Positions 8,180-15,810 of a stretch of DNA of 64,000 bases are shown here, piece after piece. The notes beneath the pieces were generated by a model. That model saw nothing but the letters and a program-made list of their open reading frames with translations. It was not told where the DNA came from and searched no databases. The DNA is from Solirubrobacterales bacterium 67-14 (GTDB lineage: Bacteria; Actinomycetota; Thermoleophilia; Solirubrobacterales; 70-9). A program made the translations under genes and the position numbers. The stretch spans positions 248,228 through 312,227 of the forward strand of contig MKST01000007.1 in NCBI GenBank assembly GCA_001897355.1, in the 5' to 3' direction. Position 1 is the stretch's first letter. Every line of letters starts with the position of its first letter.

Positions 8180-8833
8180 TCAGGGAACCCGGGCGAGGCT
8201 CAGGCCGTCGGCCATGCCGAGCATCACCGAGTCGACCCGGGCGTCGTCGACCAGCAGGTCGTTCAGCCCCTGCATCGCAGCGGTGCCCTCATCCGGGTCG
8301 GCGTCGAGGATCCGGCCACCCATGAGGACGTTGTCGAAGGTGATCAGGCCACCCGGGCTCATCCGGGGTAGCAGCGCTTCGTAGTAATCGGGGTAGCCGG
8401 TCTTGTCGGCGTCGACGTAGGCGAAGTCATAGGTCGGCTCCTCGGGCAGCGCGCGGATCGTCTCGATCGCCGGGCCGACCCGGAACTCGACCTTCTCGCC
8501 CACCCCGGCCCGGTCGACGTTGCGGCGCGCGACCTCGGCCCGTTCGGGATCGAGCTCGCAGCAGAGCAGGGTGCCATCGTCGGCCAGGCCACGGGCGATG
8601 CGGATCGCCCCGTAGCCGGTGAAGGTCCCGACCTCGATCGCCCGTCGTCCTCGCCCGAGCTTGACCAGCATCTCGAGAAAGGCGGCCTGCTCGGGCGCCG
8701 TCTGCATGGTCTGGAGATCACCCATTGCCGCGGTCTCGTCCTCGACCAGCCTGAGCGCCTCGTCTCGCCCGGAAGCGTGCTCCCGCACGTACTCGGCCAG
8801 TTCAGAATCAATTCGGGTCGGTTCGATCGACAT
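8180..8833 (-). CDS. SAM-dependent O-methyltransferase (caffeoyl-CoA OMT-like)
   Basis: 217 aa, normal length for bacterial class I catechol/caffeoyl-CoA-type O-methyltransferases. The SAM-binding motif I is AIEVGTFTGYGAIRIA (about residues 65-80). ELDPERAEVARRNVDRAG gives the acidic ribose-binding residue, and FAYVDADKTGYPDYYE with FDNVLMGG provides the metal-binding Asp and Asn residues of the family. It probably methylates a catechol-like small molecule in the cytoplasm. The ATG start is clear. A 43-bp palindromic repeat lies 47 bp upstream. Confidence 0.88.
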   Translation of the reverse strand: MSIEPTRIDSELAEYVREHASGRDEALRLVEDETAAMGDLQTMQTAPEQAAFLEMLVKLGRGRRAIEVGTFTGYGAIRIARGLADDGTLLCCELDPERAEVARRNVDRAGVGEKVEFRVGPAIETIRALPEEPTYDFAYVDADKTGYPDYYEALLPRMSPGGLITFDNVLMGGRILDADPDEGTAAMQGLNDLLVDDARVDSVMLGMADGLSLARVP

Positions 8834-8879
8834 GCCCTCAACCTACTTCGTGCCAGACCGACCCGGACCAGGATGCGGT

Positions 8880-8922
8880 GAGGTTGAAGTTTGGAGCGCT
8901 ATGTGGCGGAAACTTCAACCTC
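8880..8922. repeat. Intergenic 43-bp palindromic repeat, copy 1
   Basis: Perfect 13-bp arms, GAGGTTGAAGTTT and its complement, around a 17-base loop GGAGCGCTATGTGGCGG. Two further copies of the same length and loop core (GAGCGCTAT-TGG) lie at 22259 and 62488, all between genes. It would fold into a hairpin in RNA from either strand, but there is no T-run for a classical terminator. It resembles REP-type small dispersed palindromes. Confidence 0.75.
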
Positions 8923-8989
8923 GATGCGTCCGGAGCTCCGATTCGTCGTTTTCGGCCAGGCGGTGTGTTCATATCGCGGAATCTCACAC

Positions 8990-9005
8990 AAGTTGACGCG
9001 CGTCA
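8990..9005. promoter_or_regulatory. Shared promoter/operator motif AAGTTGACGCGCGTCA
   Basis: Contains the perfect 12-bp palindrome TGACGCGCGTCA fused to a TTGACG -35-like hexamer, 38 bp upstream of the GTG start at 9044. Nearly the same 16-mer (one mismatch) occurs at 45151-45166, 39 bp before another secreted-protein gene. Same motif and same spacing suggest a common regulator or sigma factor. Confidence 0.5.
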
Positions 9006-9043
9006 GCTATCATTGGATGACTGTCCGCAGGGAAGGAGACGAA

Positions 9044-9802
9044 GTGAAGAAGCTCATCGCATTCCTGATCGCCGCCACGGCCGTGATCGCATTGGCGCCG
9101 CCGGCCGCTTCGGCCAAGACGGGAACCCTCACGGGGCTCTACAACCAGCGCTACTGCGAAATCTTCACCGTCACCCGTCCCGACCCGCCCGACTACACGG
9201 TCGACATCTACAACACGGTCGGCCTCAACGACTGCCCGGCCGACCAGTGGGCAGCGGTCGACTACGACGAGGTCAAGACTCAGACCGGATCGCTGACCGC
9301 CGTGCCGAATGGCCCGCGTCGTTGGGTGATCGACACGATCGCCGGCGGCAAGGCCGACGAGCCGCTCACCCTCAGCGGCCTCGAGGTGCGCCACGTCGCG
9401 GTGCTCACCGTCCCCAGCCTCTCCCCCGAGCCCTACACCGAGATGAAGATCGCGCGGACCACCACCTGGGTCTACAACAAGGGCCACAAGGTCCACTGGC
9501 TGGTCTCACCCGAGGGCAAGAAGTACGCGCTCCAGGCTTACACGACCAACGTCGACAAGACCCTGCGGGCGAAGAACCTCGACTCGCTCGGCACGAACCC
9601 GCAGATGGCCCTGCCGGAAGGCTGGAAGTACCGGACGATCAAGCTGAAGAAGCAGCTGCGGCTCCCGGCCCCGGGCGTGGCCACGATCATGCGCGACCCG
9701 CTCGGCGGTACCTACCAGAAGTTCAAGTGGCCGAAGAAGTTCTTCAAGCCGGTCAAGAAGAAGAAGGCCAAGCAGGCGAAGCCGAAGAGGAGCCGGCGCT
9801 AG
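9044..9802 (+). CDS. Secreted protein of unknown function with basic tail
   Basis: 252 aa starting at GTG 9044, supported by GGAAGGAG eight bases upstream; the ORF-track start at 8891 would run through the repeat and promoter. A signal peptide (KKLIAFLIAATAVIALAPPAASA) is followed by a mature region with two early cysteines (YCEIF, NDCPAD) that could pair. The middle looks beta-rich (LTLSGLEVRHVAVLTV, TTWVYNKGHKVHWLV). The last 25 residues are strongly cationic (KKFFKPVKKKKAKQAKPKRSRR region). I do not recognise a family. It is monocistronic, and the shared motif at 8990 may regulate it. Confidence 0.75.
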   Translation: MKKLIAFLIAATAVIALAPPAASAKTGTLTGLYNQRYCEIFTVTRPDPPDYTVDIYNTVGLNDCPADQWAAVDYDEVKTQTGSLTAVPNGPRRWVIDTIAGGKADEPLTLSGLEVRHVAVLTVPSLSPEPYTEMKIARTTTWVYNKGHKVHWLVSPEGKKYALQAYTTNVDKTLRAKNLDSLGTNPQMALPEGWKYRTIKLKKQLRLPAPGVATIMRDPLGGTYQKFKWPKKFFKPVKKKKAKQAKPKRSRR

Positions 9803-9853
9803 GCCACCGGACTCAGCCGGCGGCCGCCGCGGCGGCGACGCCACTGGACGGGG

Positions 9854-11242
9854 TTACTCGACGGTGACGCGGGCCATCGAGGTCATCGAGAGGTAGTAGA
9901 GGTCGCGGTTGAACCCTGGGGCCGGGAAGAGGAATGACTGGCTTGGCGAGGGCACCGTCACCCGGCCCTTCTCCTCGCCGGTGTCGAGGTCGAGCACGAC
10001 CAGACTGTCCCTGCCGATCACCGGGTAGCGGCGGACCAGGGCGTGGCGGCCGAGCGACTGAACGGCGCGACGGAAGAGGCGACGGAAACCGGGCCGCCGG
10101 GTGAACTCGAGATCGCGAAAGTCCTGGACCACCAGCTCGCGGGTGTCGGGGAAGACGATCAGATGGCCGGCGTGGGCGAAGTCGTCGCGGTGCCAGAGCG
10201 ACTCGAGCTCTTCGCCGACCAGCTTCCAGGCGTGGAGCACGGCGTTGCCGGCGTCGTAGGCCACGACCACCCCGCGCTCCGGATCCCAGGCGGGCGGGTT
10301 CGACTCGGTGCCGTGCGGCAGGCCGCTGATCTCGACCGACTTCAGCGAGTCCTGGTCGTCCAGCCGGCACCACCAGAGCCGCACCGGGGTCGGTGCCGTG
10401 CCGGTGCCGCGCATGCTCCAGTCGACCTCGTTCTGGCCGTTGTCCATCCAGAAGACGTGGCTGTCCGAGACGACCGGGTCCCAGCCGAAGGTCTGGCCGG
10501 GCCGGCCGTAGTGCGGGCGCCACTCGTCGTCGACCACCAGCTCTCCCGCGTCGCGGTCAAGGGTGAGTCGCAGCACGGACTCGGTCCCGACGCAGACCAC
10601 CGACTTGCCGTCCGAGGCGAGCCGGGCGATCGAACCTTCGGGAATCTCCACCTCCGGCACCACCGATTCGAGGGTCTCGGGATCCAGCACCGAGAAGGTC
10701 GAGGATGCCTCGCCGCGGGGGGCGTCGCAGTCCTTGGTGACCAGCTCGCCGGTGTCGAGGATGACGAAGGAGTTGTAGGGGCGGTTGACCGGCAGCCGCC
10801 GCTCGGCCTTGAGTTCCAGATCCTTGCTGAAGCGGCGGGCCCAGCAGCCGAAGACCATGTAGATGTCACCGTTGGCGTGGGCGGCGATCCCGCCCGGCCA
10901 GTAGCGCCCGGCCGGGAAGCGGGCCGTGACGGTCAAGGGCCGGAGGGTCTCCGGGTCGAGCTTCTCGACCCAGCCTTCGCAGTCGCCGGCCAGTGGGTCG
11001 CCCTTCGGCATGTCGTGCCGCAGCGCGTATAGCTCGCCTTCCTCGCGGCGGATCAGCATGTCCGCGGCGAAGCTGTCGCGGAAGACTTCGAGCTTCAGGT
11101 CCTCCCCCGGCTGGATGTCCAGACCGGGTTGGCCCTCCGGCTTGCACAGCCGACGCGGGCCACCGTCTTCCCCGGACCAGGGCTTCGGCCAGTAGGCACC
11201 CGCCTCGACCACGCCGCTCAGCGGGTTGGCGCCCTCGCTCAA
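9854..11242 (-). CDS. Predicted beta-propeller protein, function unknown
   Basis: 462 aa from a TTG at 11242 that overlaps the upstream gene's stop (TTGA), which indicates coupled translation; the ORF-track extension to 11395 lies inside the DUF1330 gene. The sequence shows repeated strand-turn patterns (ALRHDMPKGD, GGIAAHANGDIYMVFG, NSFVILDTGELVTKD, ARLASDGKSVVCVG), consistent with a WD/PQQ-like propeller, with several Trp-rich blocks (WWCRLDD). There is no signal peptide. It is the last gene of the sulfatase / DUF1330 / propeller operon and might bind a substrate or product of that pathway. No specific family was recognised. Confidence 0.7.
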   Translation of the reverse strand: MSEGANPLSGVVEAGAYWPKPWSGEDGGPRRLCKPEGQPGLDIQPGEDLKLEVFRDSFAADMLIRREEGELYALRHDMPKGDPLAGDCEGWVEKLDPETLRPLTVTARFPAGRYWPGGIAAHANGDIYMVFGCWARRFSKDLELKAERRLPVNRPYNSFVILDTGELVTKDCDAPRGEASSTFSVLDPETLESVVPEVEIPEGSIARLASDGKSVVCVGTESVLRLTLDRDAGELVVDDEWRPHYGRPGQTFGWDPVVSDSHVFWMDNGQNEVDWSMRGTGTAPTPVRLWWCRLDDQDSLKSVEISGLPHGTESNPPAWDPERGVVVAYDAGNAVLHAWKLVGEELESLWHRDDFAHAGHLIVFPDTRELVVQDFRDLEFTRRPGFRRLFRRAVQSLGRHALVRRYPVIGRDSLVVLDLDTGEEKGRVTVPSPSQSFLFPAPGFNRDLYYLSMTSMARVTVE

Positions 11243-11658
11243 GCCGCCCCGTGGAAATTCAGGTCGGAGAGGATCAGCCGGGCCTCTTCGAGGCCGGCTG
11301 CCCGATGCTCGTGTTCCTTCTGGTAGCCGGGGTTGCTGACCATGCTGATGAAGGCCTTGCGCGACGGGTACCGGACCAGGATCACCGCGTCCCACTCGGG
11401 CTGGTCGGGGCCGATGATCGACTCGACGCTGCTGGTCGCGGTCAGCACCTCGCCGCCGACCTCGGCCAGGTAGGGCGCGATCTTCTCGCCGTAGGTGGCG
11501 TAAGCCTCCGCCCCGGTCTTGCCTTCGTCGATGCCGGTCGCCTGGTCCTTGAAGCGGACCAGGTTGACCATCACGATCGGCGATTCGTCATCGGATCCGG
11601 CCAGTGCCTTGAACTGTTCCGGAGTCGGGTCGATCACCGGCACTGCTTGCCCTTGCAC
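11239..11658 (-). CDS. DUF1330-like ferredoxin-fold protein
   Basis: 139 aa with the pattern of the DUF1330 / dimeric alpha-beta barrel group: IVMVNLVRFKD near the N-terminus, YATYGEKIAPYLAEVGGEVL in the middle, and WDAVILVRYPSRKAF before a final helix. Such small proteins bind or transform small molecules, mostly without known substrates. The start overlaps the sulfatase 3' end by 25 bp; a GTG at 11643 is an alternative start that would reduce the overlap. Its stop overlaps the TTG of the propeller gene, so all three are tightly coupled. Confidence 0.8.
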   Translation of the reverse strand: MQGQAVPVIDPTPEQFKALAGSDDESPIVMVNLVRFKDQATGIDEGKTGAEAYATYGEKIAPYLAEVGGEVLTATSSVESIIGPDQPEWDAVILVRYPSRKAFISMVSNPGYQKEHEHRAAGLEEARLILSDLNFHGAA

Positions 11659-13307
11659 TTGCTGAGCTGCACCGCCTTGGCTTCGAGCTTGCTGACCACC
11701 CCGGCCATGTCGGGGTTGCTGGCGATGTTCTGGAGTTCGTTCGGATCCTTCTTCATGTCGTAGAGCTCGATGTCACCGAACGACCAGTGGACGTACTTGT
11801 AGCGGTTGGTCTTGACCCCGTAGAAGGGAAGATCGAACTTGGTCAGCGGGGTCGTGAACTTGAAGACCGGTCGATCGGCTTCGATCGGCAGGTCCCGCTT
11901 GGGCAGCTTGCCTTTCTTGCGGGCCGCGGCCAGCAGCGAGGTACCGTCCATCAGCCGGCCCGGCTTCGCCTTGGCCGCCTTGAGGATGGTCGGGGTCAGG
12001 TCGACATCCATGGTGGTGGAGTCGACCTTGCGACCGGCCTTGATGCCGGGGCCCCTCATCAGCAACGGCACCCGGATCGAGTTCTCGAAGGGCAGGAACT
12101 TCGAAGACGCGAGCCGGTGCTCACCCTGCAGGTAGCCGTTGTCCGAGGTGAAGATGATCACCGTGTTGTTCAACTCATGGGCCCGCTTCAGGCTCTTCAC
12201 GATCTTGCCGACCTGGTCGTCGATTGACCTCGCCGCCCCCAGGCGCCCGCGGAAGCTGGCCTGCACCCTTTCGATCTGATCGTCGGTGAGCGCCGGCAGA
12301 TCCCGGACGTTGGCCGCCTTGTCGGAGACGTCGGCCTCGTTGAAGGCCGGTGGTCGAGGAAGTTCGACCTTGTCGAAGGTGTGCTCATAGCGTTTGGGCG
12401 GCCGGGGGTCGGGCTGGGGGGCACCGGGCCTGAGGCCCTGAATGTTGTTGGTGTCCTCGGCGTGTGGGCCGGGCGTCGCGTAGTAGAGGAAGAAGGGCTT
12501 GCGCGACTTGACCGAACTCTTGACGAAGTCATTGGCCATCTTGCCGTTGACGTCCATCGTGTAGTCCTTGGCCCGCTGCCAACCGAAGTAGTCCCAGGGA
12601 TCAAAGGCCTGATGGAAGGTCGCGAGCAGTTCCGCGAACGATTCCGGCGTGTTCTCGGTCCCAAGCGTCCCCAACTTGATCTGAGCCTTGGCGTAGTCCG
12701 GGTCACCCCAGTAGCGGACCTTGCCGTTGAGGTTCATTCCGTAGTTGTAGTAGTCGTAAGTCGACTGGTCGAGCAGCGCCTTCCAGCTGTCCCATCCGGG
12801 GGGAACCTCGGTCAGGTCCAGGGTCGAGTACTCGTTCAGGTACTTGCCGACGAAGCCGGTCCGGTATCCGGCTTTCTTCATCCACGGGCCGAGGGTGTTG
12901 CGCTGGTTCAGCTTGCCGGGCAGGTCGCGTAGCCGGTAGTAACCCCCGTCGTTGCTCCGGAAGTTGGCCAGCACCTTGTTGTTGTGGGAGAGCTGGCCGG
13001 TAAGGAGCGCCGCCCGGGCCGGGCCGCAGAGCGGATACGGCGCGTTGTAGTCGGTGAAGGTCGTGCCGCCCCGCTGGAGGTATCGCTTGACGTTGGGCAG
13101 ATACTTGATGTCTCCTCGAACCAGGTCGTCGGTCTGGATCAAGACGATGTTGGGCCGGTTGCCGAAGTTGGCATGTGACTTGCGGGCTGCCGACCAGGCT
13201 TTCTCGTGCAGGCCGCCGACCATCATCAGCAGAGCGAAGAAGGCCAGGGCCAGGCTCCCGCCGGCAACGAGTTTGGCGACTGTACCTTCAAAAAAACGAC
13301 GGTTCAT
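11634..13307 (-). CDS. Membrane-anchored or secreted sulfatase
   Basis: About 557 aa from ATG 13307 (MNRRFF), which GGAGAGG precedes; ATG 13313 is also possible. After an N-terminal hydrophobic signal/anchor, NIVLIQTDD gives the metal-binding Asp pair. LCGPARAALLTG contains the C-x-P-x-R sulfatase signature (Cys99 in ORF numbering) whose Cys is converted to formylglycine. FTSDNGYLQGEHRL is the second conserved metal/active-site region. It should hydrolyse sulfate esters outside the membrane. No formylglycine-generating enzyme is in this window, so maturation depends on a gene elsewhere. It is the first gene of a three-gene coupled operon. Confidence 0.92.
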   Translation of the reverse strand: MNRRFFEGTVAKLVAGGSLALAFFALLMMVGGLHEKAWSAARKSHANFGNRPNIVLIQTDDLVRGDIKYLPNVKRYLQRGGTTFTDYNAPYPLCGPARAALLTGQLSHNNKVLANFRSNDGGYYRLRDLPGKLNQRNTLGPWMKKAGYRTGFVGKYLNEYSTLDLTEVPPGWDSWKALLDQSTYDYYNYGMNLNGKVRYWGDPDYAKAQIKLGTLGTENTPESFAELLATFHQAFDPWDYFGWQRAKDYTMDVNGKMANDFVKSSVKSRKPFFLYYATPGPHAEDTNNIQGLRPGAPQPDPRPPKRYEHTFDKVELPRPPAFNEADVSDKAANVRDLPALTDDQIERVQASFRGRLGAARSIDDQVGKIVKSLKRAHELNNTVIIFTSDNGYLQGEHRLASSKFLPFENSIRVPLLMRGPGIKAGRKVDSTTMDVDLTPTILKAAKAKPGRLMDGTSLLAAARKKGKLPKRDLPIEADRPVFKFTTPLTKFDLPFYGVKTNRYKYVHWSFGDIELYDMKKDPNELQNIASNPDMAGVVSKLEAKAVQLSKCKGKQCR

Positions 13308-13346
13308 CCTCATCCTCTCCACTCCCGGTGTGGCTCTCCTCGCGGG

Positions 13347-13380
13347 AGGATAACCAAAACTTGATCCGTGTCAAGTTTTG
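13347..13380 (-). promoter_or_regulatory. Sulfatase operon promoter with perfect palindrome
   Basis: CAAAACTTGA (13355-13364) and TCAAGTTTTG (13371-13380) form a perfect 10-bp inverted repeat with a 6-bp spacer. On the minus strand it includes TTGACA (13369-13374) as a -35, with TATCCT (13347-13352) as a -10 at 16 bp. The palindrome therefore overlaps the -35 and spacer, as expected for a repressor site. The cognate regulator is not adjacent. Confidence 0.6.
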
Positions 13381-13500
13381 TAACCCTGCTCGGGCCGGAA
13401 GGTAGCGGTCTCACTGCGGCCTGACGCGGGAAAAACCTGGCGCAAGGCTGCGGGTCCCGTGTAGGTTGAGCAAATCCCCGACCCCTGGAGCCGACCCGCG

Positions 13501-14160
13501 ATGACCCTGAGCCTGCACCAACATCCCTTCGCCTCGTACTGCTGGAAGGCACTGATCGCTCTCTACGAGCGTGACGTGCCTTTCGAGGCGATCCCGGTCG
13601 AGTCCGAAGATGACTGGGCCCGGCTGGCCGAGCTCTATCCGATGGTCAAGATGCCCGTCCTGATCGACGACGAGGCCGGGGTCACCATGTACGAGTCAAG
13701 CCTGGTGATCGAGTACCTCGACCGCTTCGGCGATGCGCGGCCGATGGTGCCCGCGGACCGTGACGCCGCGATAACAGCCCGCCTGCGAGACCGGATCTTC
13801 GACGGCTACGTGATGACGCCGATGCAGAAGATCGTGCTCGACAACCTCCGCCCCGACGGCGAAAGCGACGCCTTCGGCGTGGCCGAGGCCCGGGAAGACC
13901 TCCAGCGGTCCTATGCCTTCTTGGACACGCTGCTCACCGAGCGGTGGGCAGCCGGCCCAGAGTTCACGATCGCCGACTGCTCGGCCGCGCCGTCCCTCCA
14001 CTATGCGCTCGCGGTCGAGCGCTGGGACGAGGAACGCCTCCCCGCCCTGACCGCCTACTTCAGCCGGTTGATGGAGCGGCCCTCGGTCGCCCGGGTCGTG
14101 GACGAGGCCCGTCCCTACCGCGAGCTCTTCCCGCCCGGCTGGCCTGACTACGTCGACTGA
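13501..14160 (+). CDS. Glutathione S-transferase family protein
   Basis: 219 aa with the two-domain GST layout: an N-terminal thioredoxin-like half (SLHQHPFASYCWKALIALYE, with MVKMPVLIDD providing the cis-Pro region and YESSLVIEYLD the Glu/Ser thiol-binding loop) and an all-helical C-terminal half (FTIADCSAAPSLHYALA). Cytoplasmic. Actinobacteria usually use mycothiol, so the true cosubstrate is uncertain. Its 3' end overlaps the convergent MFS gene by 13 bp. Confidence 0.88.
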   Translation: MTLSLHQHPFASYCWKALIALYERDVPFEAIPVESEDDWARLAELYPMVKMPVLIDDEAGVTMYESSLVIEYLDRFGDARPMVPADRDAAITARLRDRIFDGYVMTPMQKIVLDNLRPDGESDAFGVAEAREDLQRSYAFLDTLLTERWAAGPEFTIADCSAAPSLHYALAVERWDEERLPALTAYFSRLMERPSVARVVDEARPYRELFPPGWPDYVD

Positions 14161-15755
14161 GCCGGTTCGGCCTCGCCTTCACCGGCGCCGAGCACGCGGC
14201 CGGGCAGGTTGCGGGCCGACCAAAATGAGGGGATGGCCAGCAGCGCCGCGATCAGCAGGGCCAGCTTGAGCGACTGCAGCTGGGCATCCTCGTAGCCGTC
14301 GACGATCGCCGTCGTCTCTTCCTCGTCGACGCCGGCCTGCTCAGCCGCCTGGCGGACCTGGTCGGCCGGCACGAAGCTGCCGCCGGAGCTCAGCCGCTGC
14401 TCGACTTGGGCCTTGGTCTGCTGGGAGATCTCGGCGTGGCCGGCCACGTTGTCGCTGAAGGCGGTCAGCAGCCCGGTGATCAGGATCGCCCCTAGCACCG
14501 CGGTGCCGAGCGAGGAACCGAGCTGCTGGGCGGTGTACTGGAGGCCACCGGCCTCGCTGCGGTCGCTGTCGCCGACCGCCGACTGGGCCACGTTCCCGAG
14601 CTGGGAGACGATCAGTCCCATGCCGACCCCGAGCACGCCCATCGCGACCAGGAAGTCCGCGTTGTCGAGGGAAGGTTCGATCGTCCCGACCAGCAGCAGC
14701 GCGGCGACGAAGACGATGACCAGGCCGATCCGGACCAGCGGCCGGGGAGCGAAACGGGAGGCGAGGGCCGAGCCGACCAGCGAGGTGGCGAAGAGACCGA
14801 CCGAGGTCGGCAGCATCCGCACGCCGGTTTCCAGCGCGTCGAAGCCGAGCACGACCTGGAGGTAGAGCGGGATCGTGAAGAAGATCCCCATCAGGATCAA
14901 GTTCTGGGCCAGCATCATCGAGAGGCCGGAGCGCAGCGGAACGATCCGGAAGAGCGCCAGGTGGACCAATGGGTCTTCGCCCCGCTCCTCGCGGTGGCGC
15001 TGCCAACTGACGAAGAGGCCGAGCAGGATCAGCCCGCCGATGATCACGAACGGGGTCAGGGAGAAGCCGAAGACCTCGACCGGCGAGTTCATCGGTTTGA
15101 GCCAGCCCCAGGTGCTGGCCTCGAGAACGCCCAGGACGATCATCGCGAGGCCCAAGGCCGAGAGGGCACCGCCGACCAGGTCGAGGCGCGGTCGCCTGCC
15201 TTCGGCCGGAGGTTCCAGCATCCAGCGGGTGCCGATCAAGATCCCGGCCGCGACGACGACCTCGCCGACGAACACGTAGCGCCAGGTGAAGTCGGTGGTC
15301 ATCCAACCGCCCAGGATCGGGCCGACCGCGATCCCGACCCCGGCCATGCCGCCGAGCACGCCATAGGCCACGGCGCGGTTTTTGCCCTCGAAGTTGCCGG
15401 CGACCAACGCCACCATCGCGGGCAGCACCATCGCCGCCCCTATCCCTTCCAGCACCGACCAGCCCAGGGCGAGCGAAGCGACGTTCCATGAAGCGGCGGT
15501 CAGGGCCGACCCGGCCGCGTAGACGACCAGGCCGATCTTGAAGATCCGCTTGCGCCCGTGGATGTCACCGAGCTTGCCACCGATCAGCATCAGCCCGGCC
15601 ATGACCAGGGCGTAGAAGGCGATGATCGCCTGGATCGTCGTGACCGTCGTGTCGAAATCCGCGACCAGCTGCGAAATCGAGACGTTCATCACCGCCTGGT
15701 CGAGGACCATCAGAAACTGGGCCGCGGCCAGGGTCATCAGCAGTTTCAAATTCAT
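14148..15755 (-). CDS. DHA2-type MFS multidrug exporter
   Basis: 535 aa with about 14 membrane helices, the DHA2 (EmrB/QacA) arrangement. The first helix carries FLMVLDQAVMNVS (the D1-type motif), followed by the motif A loop GGKLGDIHGRKR and the motif C-like GGMAGVGIAVGPILGG. A large extracytoplasmic loop before the last helix (HAEISQQTKAQVEQRLSSGG) is also typical. It uses the proton gradient to export drugs or metabolites. No regulator gene is adjacent, but a 19-bp perfect palindrome lies 37 bp before the start. Confidence 0.92.
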   Translation of the reverse strand: MNLKLLMTLAAAQFLMVLDQAVMNVSISQLVADFDTTVTTIQAIIAFYALVMAGLMLIGGKLGDIHGRKRIFKIGLVVYAAGSALTAASWNVASLALGWSVLEGIGAAMVLPAMVALVAGNFEGKNRAVAYGVLGGMAGVGIAVGPILGGWMTTDFTWRYVFVGEVVVAAGILIGTRWMLEPPAEGRRPRLDLVGGALSALGLAMIVLGVLEASTWGWLKPMNSPVEVFGFSLTPFVIIGGLILLGLFVSWQRHREERGEDPLVHLALFRIVPLRSGLSMMLAQNLILMGIFFTIPLYLQVVLGFDALETGVRMLPTSVGLFATSLVGSALASRFAPRPLVRIGLVIVFVAALLLVGTIEPSLDNADFLVAMGVLGVGMGLIVSQLGNVAQSAVGDSDRSEAGGLQYTAQQLGSSLGTAVLGAILITGLLTAFSDNVAGHAEISQQTKAQVEQRLSSGGSFVPADQVRQAAEQAGVDEEETTAIVDGYEDAQLQSLKLALLIAALLAIPSFWSARNLPGRVLGAGEGEAEPAQST

Positions 15756-15791
15756 GTGTTGCTCGATTCTCCTGGCCGGGCGGGAGATCCC

Positions 15792-15810
15792 ATCACCCGG
15801 TCCGGGTGAT
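15792..15810. promoter_or_regulatory. 19-bp perfect palindrome upstream of MFS gene
   Basis: ATCACCCGG-T-CCGGGTGAT, perfect 9-bp arms. It lies directly after the stop of the FG-GAP gene and 37 bp upstream of the MFS start, both on the minus strand. No T-run follows, so an operator for the exporter is more likely than a terminator. Confidence 0.5.
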
